NCBI GenBank assembly: GCA_964648365.1
Contig: CAZYLK010000235.1
Location: 1-7,963 of the forward strand
Direction: 5' to 3'
Length of the DNA stretch: 7,963 nucleotides
From: SURF-32 sp964648365
Lineage (GTDB): Bacteria > Planctomycetota > Phycisphaerae > UBA1845
Shown here: positions 1 through 6,110 of the stretch, piece by piece
How positions within the stretch are numbered: position 1 is the stretch's first letter
Layout of the letters: each line of letters begins with the position of its first letter
Translations under genes and position numbers: made by a program
Notes under the pieces: generated by a model
Seen by the model: only the letters and a program-made list of their open reading frames with translations
Databases searched by the model: none
What the model was told of the DNA's origin: nothing

Positions 1-63
1 AAGCAGGCGATGCAGGAAGCGGCGGCGCTGCAGGGGGTTGGGAGCAAGGGTATGGAAAAATAG
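1..63 (+). CDS. 3' end of an unidentified gene
   Basis: Frame 1 is open from the first base to a TAG at 61-63 and encodes 20 residues rich in Ala, Gln and Lys, ending in GMEK. Only the C-terminus is present and I do not recognise it. It points toward the antitoxin gene ending at 148, leaving an 84-nt convergent gap in which I see no clear terminator hairpin. The reading is supported only by an open frame running in from the edge, so it could be chance. Confidence 0.4.
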   Translation, partial: KQAMQEAAALQGVGSKGMEK

Positions 64-147
64 GCGGTCCCACGGAGATGGGCGCCGTTGGACATCCACA
101 TATCGTCGATGCGTCGAAAAGCACGGGGAACGAGACTGATCCTGCCT

Positions 148-819
148 TCACGCTTCCGCGTCGTCCTTCAAGACGCCCAGGAACTCGTCCACGGCCTGTC
201 GTTCCTCACGCGTCAGTTTCACGAACGACTCGGACCGGGCGACGAAGCGGGATGCTTGAGATCGAATCGGGTCGGGGACGTCCTTGACGATGCCGGCCAG
301 GGCCATCAGCTTGCTCTCGGGTACATCGTAGAGCTCGCTCAATCGGTGGATCGCCTCAACCGTCGGGCGACCGCCTGGAGTCCGCTCCAGCGAGATGACT
401 TCATCCCGGGGAAGACCCGCCTGGCGTGCGACGTCATCTACGGTGAGGCCGCGACGGCGACGAAGCATCTGAACGAATAAACGGAACGCATAATGCATCG
501 GCCCGGCTTCCGGGTCACCTGACGTCATCGTCAGCGTGAGCTTCTGCCGAAGCGCGTCGGCCACGCGGTGCAGCATCGAGAGCGAGTGACCCTCGTACTC
601 CGCATCCTCCAGCCGGCTGATGACGGATTGCGTGGTGCCGATGCGCTCGGCGAGTTCGCTTTGCGTCAGGCCCGCGTCCTTCCGCAGATCGTGGATGAGC
701 TGCGCGACCTCGGCGTTCACGCGCTCGGTCTGCAGCGACGCCATCCGCTGGGGATCGTTCTTGATGTAGCGGCGATGAAGGATCTCGACAGCGTTGCTGG
801 TTTTTTCCTTCTCGGCCAT
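148..819 (-). CDS. higA: HigA-type antitoxin with a second XRE helix-turn-helix domain
   Basis: 223 aa, the probable antitoxin and autorepressor of the toxin encoded just upstream. Residues about 36-98 form a classic HigA-like XRE domain: GLTQSELAERIGTTQSVISR (50-69) followed by LEDAEYEGHSLSMLHRVADAL, with DNA-recognition helix TTQSVISRLE. Stand-alone HigA proteins of this type usually end near residue 100. Here the frame continues into a second, diverged XRE domain at about 112-177 (LRRRRGLTVDDVARQAGLPRDEVISLER, then VPESKLMALAGI) and a charged tail to 223. The ATG at 819 has an AAGGA Shine-Dalgarno 8 nt upstream, and only 4 nt separate it from the toxin stop, so the two are one operon. Toxin-first order is typical of higBA. 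Family assignment is firm; the role of the second domain is unknown (extra DNA contact, dimerisation or an unrelated input). Confidence 0.88.
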   Translation of the reverse strand: MAEKEKTSNAVEILHRRYIKNDPQRMASLQTERVNAEVAQLIHDLRKDAGLTQSELAERIGTTQSVISRLEDAEYEGHSLSMLHRVADALRQKLTLTMTSGDPEAGPMHYAFRLFVQMLRRRRGLTVDDVARQAGLPRDEVISLERTPGGRPTVEAIHRLSELYDVPESKLMALAGIVKDVPDPIRSQASRFVARSESFVKLTREERQAVDEFLGVLKDDAEA

Positions 820-823
820 GTCT

Positions 824-1186
824 CTATCCTTCGTGAGTATGTCTATCCGGATCGGCTGCGAAGCGCGCTTTGCGCTCGACGGCCCGATCGATCTGCGTGT
901 CGGGAACCCGTCTCTCCTTGGTCAGTCCATGCGACATGACGGCTCGTTGCTTGTGGAAGAAGTAGAGCATCCGATAGTTGACTCCCTGAAAGCCCAGCCG
1001 CAGTTCGTAGACCCCATCGCGGAGCAAGTCAGCCTCGGGTCGGCGCAGTTCGTAACCTCGTTCCGCGAGCCTCTCGATGCGGGCGATGCACTTGTCCTGC
1101 ACCTTTTGAGGCAGCGTGTCCAACCAGTCCATCAGCGGTGACGAGCCATCCTCCTCCGAGAACATCACGACTTCCGTCTCGGGCAC
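824..1186 (-). CDS. higB: HigB/RelE-superfamily toxin (phage Gp49-like)
   Basis: 120 aa, a probable ribosome-dependent mRNA endonuclease of the RelE/HigB superfamily, Gp49-like branch. The family pattern is clear: an N-terminal helical part (PLMDWLDTLPQKVQDKCIARIERL, 17-40), then LLRDGVYELRLGF (54-66), NYRMLYFF (70-77), and the C-terminal signature SHGLTKERRVPDTQIDRAVER (85-105), equivalent to the usual hGFxKKxxxtPxxEIxxA block. The GTG at 1186 is chosen because GGAGG lies 6 nt upstream (1193-1197). An internal ATG at codon 8 has no better ribosome site. It is the first gene of the operon, and expression should be repressed by the HigA/HigB complex at the two operators upstream. Activity is inferred from family only. 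Confidence 0.88.
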   Translation of the reverse strand: MPETEVVMFSEEDGSSPLMDWLDTLPQKVQDKCIARIERLAERGYELRRPEADLLRDGVYELRLGFQGVNYRMLYFFHKQRAVMSHGLTKERRVPDTQIDRAVERKARFAADPDRHTHEG

Positions 1187-1204
1187 GTCGATCCTCCGCC
1201 TGTG

Positions 1205-1233
1205 ATTATCGCATGATTGCGATGGATGGTCAA
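1205..1233 (-). promoter_or_regulatory. Sigma-70 type promoter of higBA
   Basis: Read on the minus strand: -35 TTGACC (1233-1228), a 17-nt spacer, then -10 GATAAT (1210-1205). Each box matches consensus at five of six positions with ideal spacing. The predicted transcript start is around 1198, leaving a leader of about 12 nt that holds just the GGAGG ribosome site (1197-1193). One operator palindrome fills the spacer and reaches into the -10 box, so a bound repressor would block polymerase directly. Confidence 0.8.
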
Positions 1234-1258
1234 GCAGGGAATCGCAATATAGCGATAA
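1206..1258. promoter_or_regulatory. Paired palindromic operators of higBA
   Basis: Two copies of ATCGC-N6-GCGAT lie at 1208-1223 (arms ATCGCA/TGCGAT) and 1241-1256 (arms ATCGC/GCGAT), exactly 33 bp apart, about three helical turns, so bound proteins would face the same side. The copies are also arranged as a larger inverted repeat: TTATCGC...ATTGCGAT (1206-1223) against ATCGCAAT...GCGATAA (1241-1258), with 15 of 18 positions matching. One copy sits between -35 and -10, the other just upstream of -35. The arrangement fits autorepression by HigA, possibly with cooperative or two-domain binding. The palindromes are seen directly; the protein bound is inferred. Confidence 0.75.
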
Positions 1259-1259
1259 C

Positions 1260-1555
1260 AGGCCGGCAAGGCTCGGCGGAAGTATGCCGTAACCACAAAT
1301 CCCAAAACAGTTTACGACAGATGCTCGAGGGACGGGTTTAGACGGGCGCCACGTGCGTCAGGCAGGCCGAAGAGCCCGTTGATGCCCAAAAAGCGGTGGC
1401 GTAAGTGAACTTCCCTCGCGGCTGATGCGGTCTTATGCTCGCGGCGGGAGGAGCTTGTGACGGCGTGCCGGGCCGGAGACCGTCGGCGGGGGTGAATAGC
1501 CTGGAGGAAGCCACCCGCTACGGGTGCCAGCACGCCCAAGCCGATCCATAGGATA
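1260..1555. other. Spacer and leader of the zinc hydrolase gene, no confirmed gene
   Basis: I see no convincing gene and no good promoter for the downstream hydrolase. Contents worth noting: a strong ribosome site GGGAGGAG (1446-1453) precedes a 12-codon ORF, GTG 1457 to TGA 1493-1495 (MTACRAGDRRRG). This ORF is in the same frame as the hydrolase and ends 60 nt before its ATG. A second GGAGGA (1503-1508) has no start codon at a useful distance. A short perfect hairpin CACCCG-CTA-CGGGTG lies at 1512-1526. A minus-strand ORF (1584-1312) begins with a hydrophobic stretch, but its remainder is low-complexity and matches nothing I know. Confidence 0.4.
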
Positions 1556-2635
1556 ATGCCCAAACCCACCAAGCACCTGACCATCGGCCGAACCCGCGTG
1601 GCTCCCGGCGAGCGGCGCGACGTGAGCCTTGTCGTCTCGGAGAGCTACAGCAGCCAGCCGGTGTTCGTGCCGGTCACGGTGTGGCGGGCCGAAAAGCCGG
1701 GGCCGGCGATGTTCATCTCGGCCGCCGTTCACGGAGATGAACTCAACGGCACGGGCATCGTGCGGCAGTTGCTGCTGGACCCGCCTTTCAAGCTGTCGGC
1801 CGGGTCGCTGATCCTCATCCCGGTGGTCAACGTGCTCGGGCTGGACCGCCATCAGCGCTACCTGCCCGACCGCCGCGACTTGAACCGCTCCTTCCCGGGC
1901 GATACGCACGGGAGCCTGGCCCGGCGATTCGCGCACGCGATCTTCGAAGGCGTGGTCTCCAAGTGCGATTTCGGCATCGACCTGCACACGGCCGCGGTGC
2001 GCCGGACCAACTTCCCCAACGTGCGGGCCAACCTCGCGCGCGAGGACGTTGCCCGGCTGGCCTTCGCGACGGGCAGCCAGGTGGTGGTCAACGGCCGCGG
2101 TCCGAAGGGTTCGCTGCGCCGCGCCGCCTGCACGGCCGGATGCCCGACGATCATTCTTGAAGCGGGAGAGGTCTGGAAGATCGAGCCGAGCGTCGTCGAG
2201 TTCGGCGTTCGCTGTGTACGCAACGCCCTGATCGAAATCGGCATGGTCCGCGGCAAACCGAAGCTGCCGGCTTACCAGGTGCAGGTGGACCGGACCGAGT
2301 GGATCCGCGCGGAACTCGGCGGCATCCTCCAGTTCCACGTCGCGCCGGGCGACGTGGTCAAAGCCGGCCAGGCGCTGGCCACCAACAGCGATCTGCTCGG
2401 CCGCGAACGCAACGTGATCCACGCCGCCGAATCGAGCATCGTCATCGGCATGACCACCCTGCCCGTCGTCAACCCGGGCGACCCCATCTGCCACCTCGCC
2501 ATTCCCAACGACGGCATCGACGCCGTCGTCGAAGCCCGAGCCCACGCCGACGCCCGCACCCTCGACGAGCGCCTGCGCGACGACCTGTCGACGAACGTGT
2601 TCGTGTCGGAGCGCGAGGCGGCGCGGGACGTTTGA
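1556..2635 (+). CDS. Succinylglutamate desuccinylase/aspartoacylase family zinc hydrolase
   Basis: 359 aa, a zinc-dependent amidohydrolase of the AstE/AspA (M14-like) family; likely cytoplasmic, as no signal peptide is seen. Zinc ligands are visible: H59 and E62 in AAVHGDELNG, and H144 in GIDLHTAA. DLNRSFPG (108-115) is the family substrate-binding Asn-Arg segment, and IILEAGE (199-205) supplies the likely catalytic glutamate. Residues about 285-345 (GGILQFHVAPGDVVKAGQAL to VNPGDPICHLAI) form the C-terminal beta-rich, lipoyl-like domain common in this subfamily. The substrate cannot be told: members act on N-acyl amino acids or peptide-like amides, and no RimK-type ATP-grasp partner or arginine catabolism gene is adjacent. 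ATG 1556 is the first start after the in-frame stop at 1493-1495; its ribosome site is poor (AGGA only 2 nt away). The next operon's -35 box overlaps its TGA. Confidence 0.88.
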   Translation: MPKPTKHLTIGRTRVAPGERRDVSLVVSESYSSQPVFVPVTVWRAEKPGPAMFISAAVHGDELNGTGIVRQLLLDPPFKLSAGSLILIPVVNVLGLDRHQRYLPDRRDLNRSFPGDTHGSLARRFAHAIFEGVVSKCDFGIDLHTAAVRRTNFPNVRANLAREDVARLAFATGSQVVVNGRGPKGSLRRAACTAGCPTIILEAGEVWKIEPSVVEFGVRCVRNALIEIGMVRGKPKLPAYQVQVDRTEWIRAELGGILQFHVAPGDVVKAGQALATNSDLLGRERNVIHAAESSIVIGMTTLPVVNPGDPICHLAIPNDGIDAVVEARAHADARTLDERLRDDLSTNVFVSEREAARDV

Positions 2636-2660
2636 CTTCGGATGACCGGTCATGTATACT
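2632..2660 (+). promoter_or_regulatory. Sigma-70 type promoter of phd-vapC, probably giving a leaderless mRNA
   Basis: -35 TTGACT (2632-2637), 17-nt spacer, -10 TATACT (2655-2660); both boxes are five of six to consensus. The -35 contains the TGA stop (2633-2635) of the hydrolase. Transcription should start about 7 nt past the -10, at 2666-2668, which is the antitoxin ATG itself (2668). No Shine-Dalgarno lies before that ATG, which agrees with leaderless translation. Confidence 0.75.
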
Positions 2661-2666
2661 GGTCAT
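2642..2666. promoter_or_regulatory. Operator of phd-vapC
   Basis: A perfect 12-bp palindrome ATGACCGGTCAT (2642-2653) fills the -35/-10 spacer. A third half-site GGTCAT (2661-2666) repeats 13 bp on, between the -10 and the start codon. Position and symmetry fit a site for the Phd antitoxin or Phd-VapC complex. Phd/YefM proteins are known autorepressors that bind short palindromes in their own promoters. The binding protein is inferred. Confidence 0.65.
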
Positions 2667-2667
2667 T

Positions 2668-2910
2668 ATGAAGGAGATTTCTGCTTCCGAGTTCAAGGCC
2701 CGTTGCCTCGCGCTGCTCGACGAGGTAGCTCGCACCGGTGAGCCATTACAGGTGCTGAAGCGCGGTCGGCCGGTCGCGAGAGTCGTTCGCGCCATCGACT
2801 GTTCAGCCGATCATCCCCAGGACACGCTCAAGGGTACGGTCCGTATCCTCGGCGACATCGTCGCGCCGGCGGTAGCGCCCGAGGTGTGGGAGGCAGAGGC
2901 CGGGGCGTGA
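2668..2910 (+). CDS. Phd/YefM-type antitoxin
   Basis: 80 aa, antitoxin and probable autorepressor for the PIN toxin next to it. The N-terminus MKEISASEFKARCLALLDEV (1-20) is the standard opening of Phd/YefM antitoxins that pair with VapC, followed by GEPLQVLKRGRPVARVVRA (27-45), the beta-strand part of the DNA-binding fold. The C-terminal 35 residues, more variable, would wrap the toxin. ATG 2668 is chosen by homology at residue 1; the open frame extends further upstream through the hydrolase gene but without family similarity. The stop TGA (2908-2910) overlaps the toxin start GTG (2907-2909), so the two are translationally coupled. The AAGGAG at codons 2-3 lies inside the gene and has no start codon after it to serve. 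Confidence 0.9.
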   Translation: MKEISASEFKARCLALLDEVARTGEPLQVLKRGRPVARVVRAIDCSADHPQDTLKGTVRILGDIVAPAVAPEVWEAEAGA

Positions 2911-3302
2911 CGCTTCTTATTGACACCCATATCCTGATCTGGTGGATGGCAGGTTCGGACGAACTGCCAGTCAGGCTGCGCCGAGTACTGCGGCGGGTCG
3001 AAGACGAGCCGCCGGTCTATGTCTCCGACATTTCATTGTGGGAAATCGCCGTCCTGGTTGAGCTGGGGCGGATCGAGTTGGACCTGCCTCTGCGCGACTG
3101 GCTGGACCGGGCCACGGCAGGTCCGCTGGTCGACAGGGTCGGCATCAGCCCGGCCATCGCCGCAGAAACGACCCGTCTTCCGGAGGAATTCCACCGCGAT
3201 CCGGCAGACAGGATTCTCGCCGCCACCGCGCGCGTACTCGGGCTGCGGTTGATGACAGTGGACCGCCGAATCATCCAGTCCAAGGCTGTCCCCGTTGTTT
3301 GA
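2907..3302 (+). CDS. vapC: VapC-type PIN-domain toxin ribonuclease
   Basis: 131 aa, a PIN-domain ribonuclease, the toxin of the pair. Acidic residues expected to hold the catalytic Mg2+/Mn2+ are all present: D6 in LLIDTHILIWW, E46 in DISLWEIA, D98/D101 in HRDPADRILAATA, and D119 in LMTVDRRI. The THILIWW and SLWEIA motifs mark the PIN subgroup usually paired with Phd-type antitoxins. GTG 2907 is preferred because it places IDTH at the usual position, overlaps the antitoxin stop as GTGA, and has AGAGG 7 nt upstream. An earlier in-frame GTG at 2886 would add seven residues unlike the family. With all catalytic residues intact it is probably active. It ends 12 nt from the convergent feoB stop, with no room for a dedicated terminator. 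Confidence 0.92.
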   Translation: MTLLIDTHILIWWMAGSDELPVRLRRVLRRVEDEPPVYVSDISLWEIAVLVELGRIELDLPLRDWLDRATAGPLVDRVGISPAIAAETTRLPEEFHRDPADRILAATARVLGLRLMTVDRRIIQSKAVPVV

Positions 3303-3314
3303 TGGGTCGGCGAC

Positions 3315-5741
3315 TCAATTCCCGAACAAACTTGCGACCTGATACGTCGCCAGCGCTCCGAAGTACGCCAGGCCGGTCATGTAGGTGAAGGCGAAGACGG
3401 GCCAGCGCCAGGTCTTGGTCTCGCGGCGGATGGCGGCCAGTGTGGAGACGCACTGGCAGCACAGCGCGGTGAAGACCATGATGGACAGGGCGACGCCCAG
3501 GTTGAAGACTTTGCGGCCGTCGGGCCAGGTCGTGGCACGCAGGCGATCGCGCAGGGCGGTGGATTCTTCAGTTTCGTCGCCGCCGAGGTTGTAGATCGTC
3601 GCCATGGTCGAGACGATCAGTTCGCGGGCGGGAAACGCGGCGATGGCGGCCGTGCCGATCCGCCAGTCCCAGCCCAGCGGGCGCACGACCGGCTCGATCC
3701 AATGACCCATGCGCCCCAGCACGCTCTGGCGCAGATACGCGCCGGATTCGCGCTTGTCCACGTCGGCGAGTTCGTCATCGTACGTGCGCTGCGCGTTGAA
3801 GGCTGCCAGGGCGGCCGCGCCGGCGCGGCCATGTATTGACGCGGCCGATGCGATGGCGTCGTCAGGCGTTGCGGCGACCTCGACGTCGTCGGCTTCGCTT
3901 GATGCGTCCGCCCAGGCTGATTCGATGTCCGCCAGCGCGGTCGCAACCGGCGGCAAATCGAGCAGCGTGTCCGCGGTGGCTCCGTCGCCGTACTCTGCCG
4001 CCGCCGCCGCCAAGGTGGTCGCCAGGGACTGGTCCGCGGCCGCGCGCTGCGCGTCGAACCCGGCCGCGATGCTCGCCGGACGCGGGTAGTATCCCAAGGC
4101 CCAGATGACGATCGACGCGGCGAAGATGACGCTGCCGGCCATCTTGACGAACTCGCGGCCGGCTTCGTACGCGCGGTAGAAAACCGTCCGGGGCGCGGGC
4201 CACTTGTAGCCGGGCAGTTCGAGGATCAGCGGTGCGCTGGGTCCGCGCAGGATGAACCCGCGCAGGCAGAACGCGACGATCACCGCCACGACGACGCCGA
4301 GGACATACAGTCCCAGAAGCACCATCGCCTGCAGGCCGATCAGCCCGCCCAGCAGCGGCACGGCCGGAACAAACGTCGCGATCAGCAGCACGTAGACCGG
4401 CAGCCGCGCGCTGCATGTCATCAGCGGGGCGGTCACGATCGTGATCAGCCGATCGCGACGGTCCTCGATCGAACGCGTGGCGAGAATACCAGGCACGGCG
4501 CAGGCGAACGAAGAGAGCATGGGTACGAACGATTTGCCGCTGAGGCCGAACCGTCGCATGTGACGATCGAGCAGGAACGCCGCCCGCGCCATGTAGCCGC
4601 AGTCGTCCATGACGGCCAGAAAGAGGTACAGGATGACGATCTGCGGCAGGAAGATCAGCACGCCGCCGACGCCCGCAAGCACGCCGTCAACCAGCAGGCT
4701 CTGGACCGGCCCCGCGGGCGTGACGCCTTGCACCCACGCGCCGACCGCGCCGAAAGTCGAGTCGATGGCCTCCATCAGCGGGGCGGCCCAGGCGTAGATG
4801 GACTGGAACACGGCGCCCATGATCAGCGCCAGCACGACAAGCCCCAGCAGGCGATGGGTCAGAAACGCATCGATGACATCGGAGCGCGACCGCCGCGCCG
4901 GCGCCGGCGACATCACTCCGGAGAGTCGTTCGTCGATCCAGGCGTACCGCGCCTTCGCCTCGCACTCACAGAGCGACTCGCCGGCCGTTTCGATGCGGGC
5001 ACGGCTCAGTTGAAGGTCCGTCAGCGGGACGGCGCCCGGCCGAGCGTCGGCGGACGTATCGAGCAGCGTACGAAGCAGTTCGACCCGCGTCGGCGCCGGC
5101 CCGGCCACCGGACACGACCCGCACACGCGCCGCAGCTCATCCACTTCCTGTTGCAGGCAGCCGGGCAGGGGGACTTCGCGATCGTCGACGCGCCGGTCGG
5201 CCATGCCGATGATCGCGGACTTCAGCGCGTCGATCCCGCGACCCTTCGGCGCGTGAATTGGAATCACCGGCACGCCCAGCGAGGTCGCCAGACGTTCCAC
5301 GTCGATCGAAAGCCCCCGATCCTCGGCCACGTCGACCATCGTCAAGGCGACCACGACCGGTCGCCCGAGTTCAAGCACCTGCGAGACGAGGAAGAGGTTT
5401 CGCTTGAGGTTGGAAGCGTCAACGATGCAGACGACACCGTCCGGACGGGCCATGCCATGTTGCGAACCGAGCAGCACGTCCACGGCCAGGCGGTCATCGT
5501 CGGCCGACAGAACGGTAAGGCTGTACGCCCCCGGAAGGTCGATCAACTCGATGCGATGACTGCCGGACGGTCCGAGGAGCGGACCGGTCTTCTTGTCGAC
5601 GGTGATGCCGGGATAGTTGCCGACGCGCTGGCGGAAGCCGGTCAGCGCATTGAAGACGGAACTCTTACCCGTGTTGGGGTTGCCGATCAGGGCAACCGAC
5701 CACACGCGGGTGCCGGGATGGGCGGGGGGTGCGGACGCCAT
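3315..5741 (-). CDS. feoB: Ferrous iron transporter FeoB
   Basis: 808 aa inner-membrane Fe(II) importer with an N-terminal G domain. G-protein motifs: G1 GNPNTGKSS (20-28), G2 region VGNYPGITV (40-48) with T47, and G3 DLPG (68-71). The G4 position reads TMVD (134-137) instead of the usual NxxD. G5 region: HAPKGRGIDAL. The membrane part begins near residue 295. It holds Gate motif 1 (GKSFVPMLSSFACAVPGILATR, about 401-422, Cys kept), APLMTCSARLPVY (about 436-448), and the second gate AFPAREL (about 700-706). An Ala-rich acidic stretch of about 120 residues separates WALGYYPR (about 550) from LGRMGHWIEPVVRPLGWDWRIG, which is unusually long for this loop. ATG 5741 lies 23 nt after the feoA stop and has no clear ribosome site; the frame is open further upstream but overlaps feoA in another frame. 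Cotranscribed with feoA and probably iron-repressed. Confidence 0.96.
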   Translation of the reverse strand: MASAPPAHPGTRVWSVALIGNPNTGKSSVFNALTGFRQRVGNYPGITVDKKTGPLLGPSGSHRIELIDLPGAYSLTVLSADDDRLAVDVLLGSQHGMARPDGVVCIVDASNLKRNLFLVSQVLELGRPVVVALTMVDVAEDRGLSIDVERLATSLGVPVIPIHAPKGRGIDALKSAIIGMADRRVDDREVPLPGCLQQEVDELRRVCGSCPVAGPAPTRVELLRTLLDTSADARPGAVPLTDLQLSRARIETAGESLCECEAKARYAWIDERLSGVMSPAPARRSRSDVIDAFLTHRLLGLVVLALIMGAVFQSIYAWAAPLMEAIDSTFGAVGAWVQGVTPAGPVQSLLVDGVLAGVGGVLIFLPQIVILYLFLAVMDDCGYMARAAFLLDRHMRRFGLSGKSFVPMLSSFACAVPGILATRSIEDRRDRLITIVTAPLMTCSARLPVYVLLIATFVPAVPLLGGLIGLQAMVLLGLYVLGVVVAVIVAFCLRGFILRGPSAPLILELPGYKWPAPRTVFYRAYEAGREFVKMAGSVIFAASIVIWALGYYPRPASIAAGFDAQRAAADQSLATTLAAAAAEYGDGATADTLLDLPPVATALADIESAWADASSEADDVEVAATPDDAIASAASIHGRAGAAALAAFNAQRTYDDELADVDKRESGAYLRQSVLGRMGHWIEPVVRPLGWDWRIGTAAIAAFPARELIVSTMATIYNLGGDETEESTALRDRLRATTWPDGRKVFNLGVALSIMVFTALCCQCVSTLAAIRRETKTWRWPVFAFTYMTGLAYFGALATYQVASLFGN

Positions 5742-5764
5742 GATGGTTGGACGGCTTCGGGCGC

Positions 5765-5992
5765 CTACTCGATCCGGTCGACCAGTACGGTGGTCTGCAC
5801 GGCCTCTCCCAGTCCCAGGCGGGTCTGATCGACGCAAACGATGCAGTTCCGGCCCGGATGCAACATGCGTATGACCGCGCCGCGGACGAAACCAATGTCT
5901 GCGAGCCGCTTGCCGACGCCGTTGGCCGCGCTGACGGCGGCGATGGTGCCGGATTCTCCGGCCCGGAGGGCTGACAGATCTACGCTCGGCAC
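5765..5992 (-). CDS. feoA: Ferrous iron transport accessory protein FeoA
   Basis: 75 aa, a small SH3-like cytoplasmic protein that supports FeoB-mediated Fe(II) uptake, probably by contact with FeoB. The family pattern is complete: LSALRAGESGTIAAV (6-20), VGKRLADIGFVRGAVIRML (26-44), and a C-terminal VQTTVLVDRIE. The start is GTG 5992, supported by GGAGAA (6005-6000) with 7-nt spacing. It is the first gene of feoAB. Its promoter carries a palindrome with Fur-box geometry, so it should be derepressed in iron shortage. Confidence 0.95.
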   Translation of the reverse strand: MPSVDLSALRAGESGTIAAVSAANGVGKRLADIGFVRGAVIRMLHPGRNCIVCVDQTRLGLGEAVQTTVLVDRIE

Positions 5993-6051
5993 GTGCAGGT
6001 TCTCCGACCACGCGTCAGGCGGCGGCTTAGGTCTGAACCGACGCCGCCGTG

Positions 6052-6068
6052 TTGAGACGCTGTCTCAA
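6052..6068. promoter_or_regulatory. Fur-box-like operator of feoAB
   Basis: Perfect inverted repeat TTGAGAC-GCT-GTCTCAA (7-bp arms, 3-nt centre). Known Fur sites of the form TTGAGA-N5-TCTCAA have the same outer arms and the same 17-bp size; the inner bases differ from the usual AT-rich AATNATT core. It begins at the last base of the -10 box and covers the predicted transcript start, the standard place for a Fur repressor. That Fur binds here is inferred; another metalloregulator is possible. Confidence 0.6.
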
Positions 6069-6095
6069 TTGTACGCCCCGACGGGATCCCGGCAA
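6068..6095 (-). promoter_or_regulatory. Sigma-70 type promoter of feoAB
   Basis: Minus-strand -35 TTGCCG (6095-6090), four of six to consensus; 16-nt spacer; -10 TACAAT (6073-6068), five of six. The predicted start near 6061 gives a leader of about 68 nt ending in the GGAGAA ribosome site of feoA. The palindrome overlapping the -10 supports the call. Confidence 0.6.
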
Positions 6096-6110
6096 TCGGC
6101 CGGCTCCGGG

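Noticed and set aside
1312..1584. Minus-strand 90-codon ORF with a hydrophobic N-terminus overlapping the hydrolase start
   Set aside because: Only the first 28 residues look membrane-like, there is no clear ribosome site or family, and the tail is low-complexity. Left as a note in the spacer entry.
1433..2653. Long minus-strand ORF of 406 codons opposite the zinc hydrolase
   Set aside because: Codon-position shadow of a GC-rich gene; the translation is Arg/Asp/His/Val-rich without family motifs, while the plus strand carries clear zinc-ligand motifs.
2886..2906. Earlier GTG start for vapC
   Set aside because: It would add seven residues unlike PIN toxins; GTG 2907 has the better ribosome site and the classic stop-start overlap with the antitoxin.
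4560..5828. Long plus-strand ORF of 422 codons opposite feoB
   Set aside because: Shadow of feoB; the translation is Arg/His/Asp/Gln-rich with no recognisable domain, whereas the minus strand has all FeoB motifs.
5742..6011. 90-codon N-terminal extension of feoB in the open frame
   Set aside because: It overlaps feoA in another frame, and its translation is Arg/Gly/Pro-rich noise. ATG 5741, just after feoA, fits the usual FeoB length before the G1 motif.
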